Positions 1 to 13,700 of a DNA stretch of 64,000 nucleotides are shown here, piece by piece. The notes under the pieces were generated by a model that searched no databases, was not told the DNA's origin, and saw only the letters and a program-made list of their open reading frames with translations. Within the stretch, counting starts at the first letter, position 1. Every line of letters begins with the position of its first letter. This stretch comes from Albula goreensis (lineage: Eukaryota; Chordata; Actinopteri; Albuliformes; Albulidae): the NCBI GenBank assembly GCA_022829145.1, contig CM040753.1:1545001-1609000 (forward strand), in the 5' to 3' direction. A program made the position numbers and the translations under genes.

Positions 1-411
1 TGGTATGGTTGTGTGAGGGTGTGTGTGTGTGTGTGTGTGTGTGTGAGTGGTGTGTGTTGTGTGAGTGTGTGTGTGTGTGAGTGGTATGGTTGTGTGAGGG
101 TGTGTATGTATTGTATAGAGGTGTGTGTGTGTGTGAGTGAGTGGTATGGTTGTGTGTGTGTGTGTGTGTGAGTGAATGGTATGGTTGTGTGAGGGTGTGT
201 GTGTGTGTGTGGTATGGTTGGTGTGTGTGAGGGTGTGTATGTATTGTATAGAGGTGTGTGTGTGTGTGAGTGAGTGGTATGTGTATGTGGTGTGTGTGTG
301 TGAGTGAGTGGTATGGTTGTGTGAGGGTGTGTGTGTGTGAGTGAGTGGTATGGTTGTGTGAGGGTGTGTATGTATTGTATAGAGGTGTGTGTGTGTGAGT
401 GAGTGGTATGG

Positions 412-444
<33 letters not shown>

Positions 445-587
445 TGAGTGGTATGGTTGTGTGAGGGTGTGTGTGTGTGTGTGTGTGTGAGTGAGTGGTA
501 TGGTTGTGTGTGTGTGAGTGGTGTGTGTGTGTGTGTGTGTGTGTGTGTTGTGAGTGAGTGGTATGGTTGTGTGAGGGTGTGTGTGGC
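1..587. repeat. TG-rich compound array with ~132-bp higher-order unit
   Basis: This is almost entirely TG repeats interrupted by GAGTGAGTGGTATGGTTGTG blocks. A rarer block, TGTATTGTATAGAG, recurs at about 107, 240 and 371, which gives a 131-133 bp higher-order period. It lies in a pola1 intron and is cut by the window edge. Apparent open frames here are low-complexity V/C/S strings. Confidence 0.9.
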
Positions 588-690
588 CGCTGTAGCTGGC
601 GTTGGTGACTCGGGCGCACTATGGGTGCATTGCTGAATCGACAGGCAATGGTGTTGACCCAGCAGGGCATTATGGGTCAGCAGCTGTCAG

Positions 691-935
691 AGCTGGCGGA
701 TGTGCTGGGGGGGGTAATTAAAACCAATCGCTAAAAAATATCCCCTCCTAATTCCCTCATCTGCTATTTATGCTAACATTGTATGGCTTCTATGGTGACA
801 TCGGGCGTCGGGGTCCCGATAATGGCAATTAACATAAAAGTATAATGACTAATCAAATTGACAGCAACTGTTGCTCATCAGCTCCACATACAATGCCTTA
901 TCAAAACAAACTATTATGGAGGAGGTAATTTCATA
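691..935. promoter_or_regulatory. Candidate conserved non-coding element in pola1 intron
   Basis: This is complex AT-rich sequence between two simple repeats. It has several TAATTA/TAAT-type homeodomain cores (near 716, 822 and 925), an AACCAATC motif and runs free of microsatellite. It has no reading frame of note. The call is an inference from texture and from the known enrichment of ultraconserved elements in 3' POLA1 introns; conservation was not tested. Confidence 0.35.
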
Positions 936-1055
936 GCTTCTCTCTCTCTCTCTCTCTCGCTCACTCTTCCTCTCCCTCTCTCTGTCCCTCCCTCCCTCTC
1001 TTTCTCTCTCTCTCTCCCTTGTTCCCTCCCTCTCTCGTTCAACCTAAGCAGTGCT
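936..1055. repeat. TC-rich polypyrimidine tract
   Basis: (TC)n with CCCTCC interruptions. Together with 1130-1200 it forms a pyrimidine-rich stretch. No coding potential. Confidence 0.85.
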
Positions 1056-1383
1056 GCCAGGCTGTGAGATCGGTACCAGTAATTACAGCAGAATATACAA
1101 ACTAAACAAACACTTTCCTCCTGGCTCCTCTCCGACTCTTTTCATCTGACTCCTCTTCTCCTCCTCTGCGCCTCCATTCCCCCGTCACCTCCCTCCCTCT
1201 GGTGCTGGGTGCTTTGGCTTAATGAGGGTGTTGGTTTAATCTATAGTGTGGGGAAGTGTGGAGCGTTGTATCAGAGTTGTTTTATTCTGGTTTTATTTTG
1301 TCATTATTGTTTTATATTTTAAACCATCACCGATATTACTGAGAGTGATGTTTACTCTGGGTTGTTTGTGTTTTTTTTTCCTT

Positions 1384-1386
1384 TTG

Positions 1387-1463
<77 letters not shown>
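1384..1463. repeat. (TG)n microsatellite
   Basis: Nearly pure TG run of about 75 bp, 90 bp upstream of the penultimate pola1 coding exon. Confidence 0.95.
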
Positions 1464-1465
<2 letters not shown>

Positions 1466-1555
1466 ATATTACTGATGAAGGTGGTTACCATGGTGTGTGT
1501 GAGTGTGTGTGTTTATTACTCTAATAAAGGTGTTTACTCTCGTTTGTGTTTGCAG

Positions 1556-4500
1556 TACTCTGAAAAGGCCCTTTACAACCAGCTGTCTTTCTACCGTTTC
1601 ATCTTTGACTGGGACTACGCCTTCAACAAAGTGCTGCAGCACCCAGAGAGAGGTAGGATCCCACTCACACGTGCACACTGGATAAGGAAGGTTAAGGAAT
1701 TATTAATATTGCGTGTGTTCATAACGCATTCAAAACACTTACAGATCTTTTATTCATAAAACCTGTTTGCATTTACACCGGGGAGACAGTAAGTTGGCCA
1801 GGAACCCGCTGGACGGCCTGGGCTTGGATGGACGGGCCCTACACCAGATCCCCCTTTCATCCTGCGCTGAGTTTTGCCACACCGGCCCAGAATGTGAAAC
1901 AGATCCATAATGTTTTCTGACATTATATGCTGCTCATTAAAAATATTTAACTATCACAAGGCGAGAATGAACACACATCTCATGAATGAACCTGAACAAA
2001 TGAGCGACTGAGCTAATGTTCACTCACAGGTTTGTAAATGTGAAATATGTAAAACTGCTGCTAAAAATTGCACATTGTTTTTAATATAATTTGCACAGCC
2101 TGTTTAATCACCTGTTCCTCTGATTTGTCTTTGTATCTGTGTGGTTTTCCTGGTTGAATGATAGGGTAAGATAATAGCTCTGCTTGCTTTTTAAAATTGA
2201 TTTGTACATGACTGCAAGTCCCACAATGCTTTGCTTTGAGCAAGAAAAAGACTAACAAAATACTCAGTGCAGAAGTTTAAACAAGAAGATAATTATGTCA
2301 GGAAACATTCCATAAATATCGTAGTGACCTGGGGATCTCAAATGTACAGAAGTCTATCAGAACATGAACAAATTGCTTGTGGAGACGACAGGATAAAAAA
2401 ATATGGAAATACAATGACAGTCAGACTTTACTGTCGGACTTTTCATATCTCTTCCACAATTTTCACAAAGGCGAAAATTGGTGATCCGAGGATAATGGAT
2501 CTGGGACAGGTGCTACATGGTGCCTAAGTTATCGTTGAGCATGGTAACAGATGTGCTACATGGTGCCTAAGTTTTCGTTGAGCATGGTAACAGATGTGCT
2601 ACATGGTGCCTAAGTTATCGTTGAGCATGGTAACAGATGTGCTACATGGTGCCTAAGTTATCGTAGAGCATGGTAACAGATGTGCTACATGGTGCCTAAG
2701 TTATTGTTGACCGTGGTAACAGATGTGCTACATGGTGCCTAAGTTATCGTTGAGCATGGTAACAGATGTGCTACATGGTGCCTAAGTTATCGTAGAGCAT
2801 GGTAACAGATGTGCTACATGGTGCCTAAGTTATCGTTGAGCATGGTAACAGATGTGCTACATGGTGCCTAAGTTATCGTAGAGCATGGTAACAGATGTGC
2901 TACATGGTGCCTAAGTTATCGTAGAGCATGGTAACAGATGTGCTACATGGTGCCTAAGTTATCGTAGAGCATGGTAACAGATGTGCTACATGGTGCCTGC
3001 CTAAGTTATGGTGCCTAAGTTATCGTAGAGCATGGTAACAGATGTGCTACATGGTAACAGCCTAAGTTATCGTTGAGCATGGTAACAGATGTGCTACATG
3101 GTGCCTAAGTTATCGTTGAGCATGGTAACAGATGTGCTACATGGTGCCTAAGTTATCATTGAGCATGGTAACAGATGTGCTACATGTGCTACATGCCTAA
3201 GTTATCGTTGAGCATGGTAACAGATGTGCTACATGGTGCCTAAGTTATCGTTGAGCATGGTAACAGATGTGCTACATGGTGCCTAAGTTATCGTTGAGCA
3301 TGGTAACAGATGTGCTACATGGTGCCTAAGTTATCGTTGAGCATGGTAACAGATGTGCTACATGTTGCCTAAGTTATCGTTGAGCATGGTAACAGGTGTG
3401 CTACATGGTGCCTAAGTTATCGTTGAGCATGGTAACAGATGTGCTACATGGTGCCTAAGTTATCGTAGAGGTTGGTAACAGATGTGCTACATGGTGCCTA
3501 AGTTATCGTTGAGTGTGGTAATAGATCTGCTACATGGTGCCTAAGTTATCGTTGAGCATGGTAACAGATGATGTGCCTAAGTTATCAACAGATGGTGCCT
3601 GGTGCCTAAGTTATCGTTGAGCATGGTAACAGATGTGCTACATGGTGCCTAAGTTATCGTTGAGCATGGTAACAGATGTGCATGGTAACAGATGTGTGCT
3701 ACATGGTGCCTAAGTTATCGTTGAGCATGGTAACAGATGTGCTACATGGTGCCTAAGTTATCGTTGAGCATGGTAACAGATGTGCTACATGGTGCCTAAG
3801 TTATGTTGAGCATGGTAACAGATGTGCTACATGGTGCCTAAGTTATCGTTGAGCATGGTAACAGATGTGGTAATAGGTGTGCTACATGGTGCCTAAGTTA
3901 TCGTTGAGCAGCATGGTAACAGATGTGCTGGTACATGGTGCCTAAGTTATCGTTGAGCATGGTAACAGGTGTGCTACATGGTGCCTAAGTTATCGTAGAG
4001 CATGGTAACAGATGTGCTACATGGTGCCTAAGTTATCGTTGAGCATGGTAACAGATGTGCTACATGGTGCCTAAGTTATCGTTGAGCATGGTAACAGATG
4101 TGCTACATGGTGCCTAAGTTATCGTTGAGCATGGTAACAGATGTGCTACATGGTGCCTAAGTTATCGTTGAGCATGGTAACAGATGTGCTACATGGTGCC
4201 TAAGTTATCGTAGAGCATGGTAACAGGTGTGCTACATGGTGCCTAAGTTATGGTGCCTAAGTTATCGAGCATGGTAACAGATGTGCTACATGGTGCCTAA
4301 GTTATCGTTGAGCATGGTAACAGATGTGCTACATGGTGCCTAAGTTATCGTTGAGCATGGTAACAGATGTGCTACATGGTGCCTAAGTTATCGTTGAGCA
4401 TGGTAACAGATGTGCTACATGGTGCCTAAGTTATCGTTGAGCATGGTAACAGATGTGCTACATGGTGCCTAAGTTATCGTTGAGCATGGTAACAGATGTG

Positions 4501-5555
4501 CTACATGGTGCCTAAGTTATCGTAGAGCGTGGTAATAGGTGTGCTACATGGTGCCTAAGTTATCGTTGAGCATGGTAACAGATGTGCTACATGGTGCCTA
4601 AGTTATCGTTGAGCATGGTAACAGATGTGCTACATGGCCTAAGTTATCAGGTGTGCTACATGGTGCCTAAGTTATCGTTGAGCATGGTAACAGATGTGCT
4701 ACATGGTGCCTAAGTTATCGTAGAGCATGGTAACAGATGTGCTACATGGTGCCTAAGTTATCGTTGAGCATGGTATGCCTGTTATATTTGTGTGGATTAA
4801 AAAGCTTTGTTGTCATTTAGTCAGTTTCCACAGATATATGATCCAGTTGTGTTTTTTGTGGCGGGGAGTTTATAACATTAAACGGTGAAAAATGGCAGCC
4901 GTTTGGAGTCTGAGTGAAGTGATGGAGAGGAAGCAGTGGTGCTTGTCTCTGCTGCTCCCTTTGTGGCGTTCAGCTGGTTCTCCTCTGCTTTCGTGTGTGT
5001 TATTTGTGCTGTGAGGACGGTCCTCGCCCCTGCCCCGCCCCCTGCCCCCCCCACACCCCCAAACCCACACGGCTGAGGCGAGGCGTCTCAGTGCTGGTGC
5101 TGGATATGGGGGGGGGAGGGGGAGGGGGGCGGCTGAAGGATGTTCTCCTCGTCGAGTCGACAGCCCTAATTTAGCCTGGGCCGGCGCAATCAGGAACCAG
5201 TGCGGAATGCAAAAGCGCCCAATCAGTGTGCGACGGCGGCAGAGAGAGGGGCCGTCGGCCCGGAGGGGCCAGACTCGCCGTAATGACGCCGCCGTGTTGA
5301 TTGAAAACAGTTTTTAGATTTTGGAAATGATAGGGGGAGTAATTGGTGAGAAGGAAAAAGGATAGCCCTTCATAAGTAATGGGAAATGGAGCATATATTT
5401 CACCCTGGACTGCAGGGGCCTCCGTTAGCCGCCGCGCCGCGCCGCCTGCCTGGCCTAGCATTTTCATCTTGGCCAGTGCCACAAGAGCCCGGGGCCTCGT
5501 TATCCTCTGCGCTGCCCGTGATTGATGTCACTTGATTAAAAAGCACCTCTTACAC

Positions 5556-5637
<82 letters not shown>

Positions 5638-7639
5638 TGTGTGAGAGAGAGAGAGTGTGTGTTTGAGGTTTCAGAGGTAGCAGCCCAGCCAGGGATAACT
5701 ATAAGGTGTAATCAGGAGATGACCACTCAGAGTTTGGGGCGGAGGGATGGAGAGAGAGGGGGGGAAGGGGAAAGAGAGAGAGAGAACGATAGAGGGGTTC
5801 TGGAGCTTCTTATTCTCCTGTTTTTGTCTGTCTGTCTTTTTTGTATTTTTTCCCCTCTTGGAGGGGGTCAGTCTGATTTGGTCAGTGCTTATTTCTTGCT
5901 CCCACCGTTGCTGTGTAATCTTCAGCATGACACCCCCTCCTCGTTCTCCTCCCTCTCTTGTCCTGGTAATTGTCGGGCAGCCTTCTGCGTTTCCCGTTGT
6001 CCGCACTGGGGCGTTCAGTCCTCTGACCTCACGTGTGACCCTTGACCTCAGAGTTCACAGAACATGGCATGCTGGGGCTCATGTAATGGCCTGTGCCATC
6101 TGCAGTGAGATGGGTATCAAATGGGATTTTCTGATGGAGAGGCCCGTCCAATGGCAGTTACAACTGTGGTGTGGCAAGCTTGTAAGATGCCTGCATCAGT
6201 CGTGAAGATGAATGCAAGTGAGCACGAAATGGCCAGCCTGCAAGCTCCATGCATGCTAGCATGTTGAGCTAGCCGGATTTCAGCTTTGGATGGAGACGTG
6301 CTTGGGTACTGTGTGTTCTGTCCCCTCACCCTGCTGTGGTGAGGGCCGTGTTTATGCTTCAGTATGGCGGCTCCCCCTTCTGTAATTCAACATGACGGTC
6401 AAAACGCGCCTGTGACATTTAGGTTATTCACTGGTTTGGTTTTAAAGAAAAAAAAGAGCCGTCAGCTCTGTGAGAGTGTGAGCTCTTAGACCCATTATTG
6501 GTCTTACAAAAGAGTTCATTCAGGAGAGAGATTGTCCTCCATCGGTCTTCCCACTGTCTCCCAGCGACCTAGGCCCATTTCTGCAAATTCTGGGCCACTC
6601 GCATCCCATAATGGTATTCCCACAGTGAGGCAGCATGTTTGCAGGCAGTCAGGTATCACTTCTGGAGAATCTTTTGTCTAACAATTGATCTTGTACGCTT
6701 TGCTTTATCGCAGAGTTACAGCCATATTCCCAAGTGAGCCATCAAACCAGTTTAAGCAGCATTAATTGGTTGTTGGTTGGAATGAAAACCGCCACACAGT
6801 AAATACTGTTCCTCTGTGCCACACTACTCTTCAGTAAAAACTGTTCCTCTGTGCCACGCTGCTCTTCAGTAAAAACTGTTCCTCTGCGCCACACTGCTCT
6901 TCAGTAAAAACTGTTCCTCTGTGCCACACTGCTCTTCAGTAAAACTGTTCCTCTGTGCCACACTGCTCTTCAGTAAAAACTGTTCCTCTGTGCCACACTG
7001 CTCTTCAGTAAAAACTGTTCCTCTGTGCCACACTGCTCTTCAGTAAAAACTGTTCCTCTGTGCCACACTGCTCTTCAGTAAAAACTGTTCCTCTGCGCCA
7101 CACTGCTCTTCAGTAAAAACTGTTCCTGTATTCCACAGTGTTGTTCTGTACTGTTCCTGTCTGTTCCTCAGTGGTGCTTAATAAATACTGTTCCACTTTG
7201 TTCTTCACTAAATACTGTTCCTCTCCATTTTTTAATGCTCTTCTAAAGCACCAATTCTTGCTGCCCAGTTTATTTCAGTTTTACAGGTAATTGTCTTGAT
7301 GAACTGCTAGTCTCTGTAATAGCTGTGGCAGAGTCTGGGGGTAAAAGACTTCACCCTTCAGAACTGCCCCTAATCCTGTGCGCCCTGCCCCGAGCCCGCC
7401 CCATCGCCCTCAGCACCCTGTCATTTACCTGTGCTGATGGCGGTATTACCTAGCGTCGCTGTGCTACCTGTGCAGTCGGCCAGCCCCACCCCAGGGCCCT
7501 GTGCGTCTCCCCCGCGTTTCAGTGCCTCAAATTGCTGAATTACAGAGCAGGGCCATGTGTCAGCCAGGCTGCTGGGGGTCCATTTAACCTCCAACCTGCC
7601 CTCAGTGCTCACATACTGATTCACACTCACACACGCAAC

Positions 7640-7700
<61 letters not shown>

Positions 7701-7733
7701 ACACACACGCACACACACTCTCTCTCACACATT

Positions 7734-7773
<40 letters not shown>

Positions 7774-10700
7774 CTCTCTCTCACGTACACATACACACAC
7801 ACTCAGGTGTGTGAGGAGCTGTACCTGCGTCTGCAGTATCTCAGGTGTGTGAGCTCACAGGTTTGCCACTGTCCAGGGGCTGTCCTCAGTCTCCATTTGG
7901 TCTGTTGTTTGGTCTGTTGAGGTTAAATATACTGTATCACTGTGGTGCATTTGTTGTTCAGTATTTTGTGTTTTAGTGAAACAGAGTTTGTCTGTGCTGT
8001 ATTGTTTGTTGTAGTACAGTAAGATGTTTGTGTCAGTACTAAAACAGAACCATAGTACTTTATACAGGTTTTACTCATCAGTGTTCAAGGTACTTGTCGC
8101 CACGGTGATGCACATGAGTCAGTGTCGCCACGGCGATGCCCTCGCACTGCCTGGTCTCTGTCAGACTGAGCTTTTGTCCCAATCTCCAACGAGGGGACGT
8201 TTACACCCACGACAAGTTAAAGAAGGAGGAGTGCGCACTAAAGAACAAAGTGTTACAACAGAAGGAGTGATGAGGGAGGGGGAGAGAGAGAGAGAGAGAC
8301 AGAGGAAGGAAGAGAGAAAGAGGGGAGAAGGACAGAGAGATGGAAAGAGAAAGGGAGGGAGGTAGAAGGATAGAGAGAGGGATGGAGAGAGAAATGGACA
8401 GACTCCAAGGCCAAACTTTGATTCTACCCCCTATAATTCTCCCCCGAGTCCCCCTCCCCTGCAAGGCGTTTAGTGTCGTTTCTGGCAGGTTTTTCAGTCT
8501 GTCTCTGATGAGCGAGGAATTGCTTTTAAAGTGGGCATTATGCCAGGCTGGCGGCACAATAGAAAGCCAATCTTCCCTCCATTCTGCCTCTGATGCTGTT
8601 ATTGTGCCATTTTAGATAACTGCTGCCAGGCCCCGGCTGCCTGAGGATGTCTTTTGGGGGGGTGCAGGAGAGGGGCCGGAGGTCAGGGACTGTTTGATTT
8701 TGTGTATGTGGGGCGGGGAGGCTGGGGGGGTGCGCTGGGTGAGTAAAGGGGAAAAACTGGCCAGTGGTTGTGGAGTTTGCGGAGTTAAGCCCGGAGCACG
8801 TTCGCGCGGGCAGGTCAGCGGTCTGTGCGCGTGGTTTGCGCTCGCTCTCTCCGGCCAGCGGCGGCGCTGTGGGGGCGGTGCAGAGCTGACGCTTGCCCTG
8901 GTGAAATTACGGGTGTCTCGGTGCTGCCGCTTCGTCCGTTTGCCGTATTTTTCCTCTCAATTATTTGATTCCGCCGCTTGCCTCCGGAGCGGAATTCTGA
9001 TGAAAATTGCGTCTCTTTGCAGCAGTGAAAACCCCTCTCTCTCCCTCCGTCCTCTCGCTCTCTCTCTCTCTCTGCAGCGAGAGAAAAACTGAAGGCCACG
9101 CAGGGTTTAAACTGTCTCTGTCTCCCTCCTCTCGCTCTCTTTTCGCCTTTTAGGTGGAACGTTCATTTCCTTAATTCCTGATTTTTTTGTGTCTTTTATT
9201 TTGAAAGAAAGATTAGCAAGACAATCTTCCCACTTCACCATGTGATCCAACTCAAACATATTCAGAGCCCTCTCCACCCAAACTCGTGTCTGACAGAACC
9301 TTTTTCTCACACTGCCGAGCCCTCTCCACCCAAACATGCATTTTGCAAAACCCTTTTCATATATGCATACATGTTATAGGAACCACACACACGTTCATTA
9401 CAGCACCCTTTTCTTCAAACTCATGTAGTCACAGAGCCCTTTTTTTTGCTCCCAGGCGTGTTTTCGTCTGTGTGCCACAGGGTTTGAGCTGAAGGCTCTG
9501 TGTAATGCCACACACACTCACCTCGGCGTAATCGCACGCCGTCGCTGGTAATGGAACCCAAGCCGCGGCGTGCGGGCGGACGCACACCTGTGTGATGGGG
9601 AGGACAGGTGATTTACATGCAGGGGACGGAACCAACGGCCTGATCTCCATGCGGACGCCGCGCCTCTCCGCCTGATTGCCCTGCTACCCAGTTAAATGTG
9701 GAAGCAATTTCACACGCAGCGTGAGATTTTTCATCATAAAACATTCTTTCCCCCCTAAATTAAATATACAATATCAATGACTTCCAAATCAGTTTGAACT
9801 CTGATTTCATTCTCCTTATGAAGAGCAATTCATTTTCCCTTTTTCTGTTCCCCTCTCTCTCTCTCCGTCTCCCTCGCTCCCTCCCTCCCTCGCGCTCCGT
9901 CTCTCGCTCTCTCTGTAAGTGTGGGCAGTATGATTATCTGCACACTGTAATGTAATTTTGCTGCATTGATAAAATAAAAATGGTGCTTTATCCGTTTTCT
10001 GATAATTCAGGCTGGCTTCGCTGTCACCTCTTCACGATAGAGGGCCCCCTCCCCACCCCCCCACCCCCCCCCCACCCCCACCCACAGCTCAGAGCCAGTG
10101 GAAATCCACTGCTACAATTGTCAAATCAATTATTCATTCTCTGCAATTATTCTCACACAAAGAACATTTCTCTACTCAGAGTGATGATTAAATTAGCTGC
10201 TATTCCAGCTGCCTGATAACATCTAATAGAATATTCATAAGCAGCAAAAGGGAATGTATTATCCCCTGTTAACTGCATCAGGCTCACTTAATTACACGCT
10301 TGTTATTATATTTACACCTTGTTAGAGCACCGAGAGGCTGATACACTGCGCGACCTTCCTCATCGTCTGCTGTCACAAGCCAGCTCTGTGCGTGAGTGTG
10401 TGTGCTACTCCTCTTTCCCTTTCTTTCTCTCCCTCTCTCCTTCCTTTTCTGTTTCTCTCCCTCTCTCTCACACACATTCCCTTTGCTTTAAAGAAAACGC
10501 TATTTATTTTGAATACGGCCCCCTGCAGTGCAGGAGGGGATTTGGTACGGGAGAGAGGGAGATGTCTTAGACGAGAACCTTGGCTTTTAAGTCCCTCTTT
10601 CCATCCACTCCACAAACATCACTAAAAAATACACCCCGAGAGAGAGAGAGCGAGAGAGAAAAGAATTATTTTATTCTATCTTTCAGAAATGATGACATGA

Positions 10701-13700
10701 TTGCTTTTGGCGGATCATTCACCACCCTCTCTCTCCTGCCCTACTCTCTCTCTCTCTCTCGCTCTCTCTCTCTCATTCTCTCTCTTTCCATGCTGAAGTA
10801 AACAGTTTTGCTATGATGGGTTGGTTTGTGGCGCATTGGACTGGACTGGTTTGGATTCTCTGCCAGACATTCAGTATTTAACCCCTGTCCTCCTTCACTG
10901 CCAGCTTCACTATTCATGCAACACCCAGCTGAGTGAGAGGGGGAGAGAGGGGCGGTGTCCAGGAGTGGAAGAGAAGGATTGAGTGGAAAGATGAAGTGAA
11001 GCGAGAAAGAAGGAAGGGATGGATAGGTAAATGCGGAGATACCTCTGGAAATTTCCAGAAGCTGGGGCATGGGTGCAAGAGTTCATGGGGATAGCCCACA
11101 TTTTCTTTTTTTTTTTTTTTTTTTTTTTGGGTGGGGGAAAAAAAAAAAAAGGTACTGCCACCTGTGTCCTTGGAGGAGGTATTACAGGTGAGTACATTCA
11201 TAGCTTGACCCTACCCACACATACCAATATGTGTTACTGTATGTGTGTGAAAGAAAGCCTGTATGCACTTTACAGGCTATGTAGGTATGTGCACTACCTC
11301 ATGGGTGTGCATGTGTGATGTCACTTCCTGTATGAGCTCTTTCTAACAGCCCCCCCCACACCCCCACCCCGCCGCCTCCCCAAAGCGAAATTGCGACACT
11401 GACCTCATTGCCCCCCCGTGGTCTGCAAGCAGGTGGTCTGGTCCAATCATGGCAGAGCGGTGGGGGGGTGGGTTTGTAATGGAGGCTGCGGTCGATACGG
11501 GCCCTGCAGCTGTGGGCCGCAGACAGACCCGAGGGGTCCCACTCTGGTCAGCCTCCAGCAGAGACCAGCTGACCCCCGCGCCTCTCCCTGTCCAGAACCA
11601 CTGCTCATTTACTGCCAGAGAGAAACAGTGTGGCTTGGCTTAGCTCTCACTACCCTGCACCCCTACCTCACCCTCACTCAATTTCAGTTTTAAGGTGCTT
11701 TATTGGTATGACATGGGCTGTGTTGCCAAAGCAGACGGTACCGTTAACACAATAACGGGGGGGGAGAAAAAAGAACAAACATGAGTGAATACAATGAATG
11801 ACTATTAACTCACATGTATACATTTATTGTACCCCAGTACTGGTGACAGGTTGCTACATATAGAGCAGCCAGGGAGGCTGTGTGTTCTTCACTCAGTAAG
11901 ATTGGTCATTGTCTCTCCACAGGAAGTGCTTCAAAATTTGGATATATTCTTTTACATTTTTGGAAGAAGTCTTTGAATTTTTTAGTAATTTCTGCAGTAT
12001 AGGCGGAAGTGTACCTCTGTCTCACGGTGATGACATATTCTCTCCTCTTTGAGACGCCAGGTTTACTTGTCTCTACCTAAATAGCCAGGCTGTGAACACT
12101 CTCAGTCCCTCTTCATATATCTCACTCTCTATCTCTCTCTCTTCTTGCCCCGTCTCTACCCCTCTCTGTCTCCTTCACATTCTCACCCTTCTTTTGCCCC
12201 CTGTTCCTCTCTCCAGGTGTTTCTTCCCCTCCTCCCTTCCCTTTGCTTTCCTTCCCCCTTTCACTGTATCTCCTCTCTACCTTTCAGTTCAGTCTCACTT
12301 TGATCGCCTTATTTCGTGACATTTCAAAATATGCATTTGCCGAACGGTACTGTGTTTGTTATTGTATGTGAAAGTTAATAAGGCCTAATTTTCTGTTTTT
12401 AACCAATTTTTCCCATAAATTCCCAGATTTAAGTGCAATTCTGTTTAAAGTGATTTTCTTCCAGAATTTATTTGATTCATCAACAGCAGTAGTAAATATA
12501 GCTGCAAAAAGACTGAGCCCAAACCCCACATATGACCCAATGCCTGTGTGGGCTTAGCCTTTCATTCTCAGTGCTGCTCGGTGGCCAAAGAACACCACGC
12601 TCCACTTATAAACACGCTAATGCCCTTAGAACATGCTAATGCCCTTAGAACACAACAATGCCCTTAGATCACACCCATTAGATTTCATAAACACGCTAAT
12701 GCCCTTCGAACACGCTCATTAGATTTCATAAACACGCTAATGCCCTTAGAACATGCTCATTAGATTTCATAAACACGCTAATGCCCTTAGAACGCGCTCA
12801 TTAGATTTCATAAACACGCTAATGCCCTTAGAACGCGCTCATTAGATTTCATAAACACGCTAATGCCCTTAGAACGCGCTCATTAGATTTCATAAACACG
12901 CTAATGCCCTTAGAACACGCTCATTAGATTTCATAAACACGCTAATGCCCTTAGAACACGCTAATGCCCTTAGAACACGCTCATTAGATTTCATAAACAC
13001 GCTAATGCCCTTAGAACACGCTCATTGGATTTCATTTCATAAACACGCTAATGCCCTTAAACACGCTAATGCCCTTAGAACACGCTCATTAGATTTCATA
13101 AACACGCTAATGCCCTTAGAACACGCTCATTAGATTTCATAAACATGCTAATGCCCTTAGAACACGCTAATGCCCTTAGAACACGCTCATTAGATTTCAT
13201 AAACACGCTAATGCCCTTAGAACACGCTCATTAGATTTCATAAACACGCTAATGCCCTTAGAACACGCTCATTAGATTTCATAAACACGCTAATGCCCTT
13301 AGAACGCGCTCATTAGATTTCATAAACACGCTAATGCCCTTAGAACGCGCTCATTAGATTTCATAAACACGCTAATGCCCTCAGAATGCGCTCATTAGAT
13401 TTCATAAACACGCTAATGCCCTTAGAACGCGCTCATTAGATTTCATAAACACGCTAATGCCCTTAGAACACGCTAATGCCCTTAGAACGCGCTCATTAGA
13501 GTTCATAAACACGCTAATGCCCTTAGAACGCACTCATTAGATTTCATAAACACGCTTATGCCCTTAGAACGCGCTCATTAGATTTCATAAACACGCTAAT
13601 GCCCTTAGAACACGCTCATTAGATTTCATAAACACGCTAATGCCCTTAGATAGAACGCGCTCATTAGATTTCATAAACATGCTAATGCCCTTAGAACGCG

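Noticed and set aside
2509-4775. CRISPR-like direct repeats
   Set aside because: The repeat unit is continuous with no unique spacers, and the DNA is clearly vertebrate.
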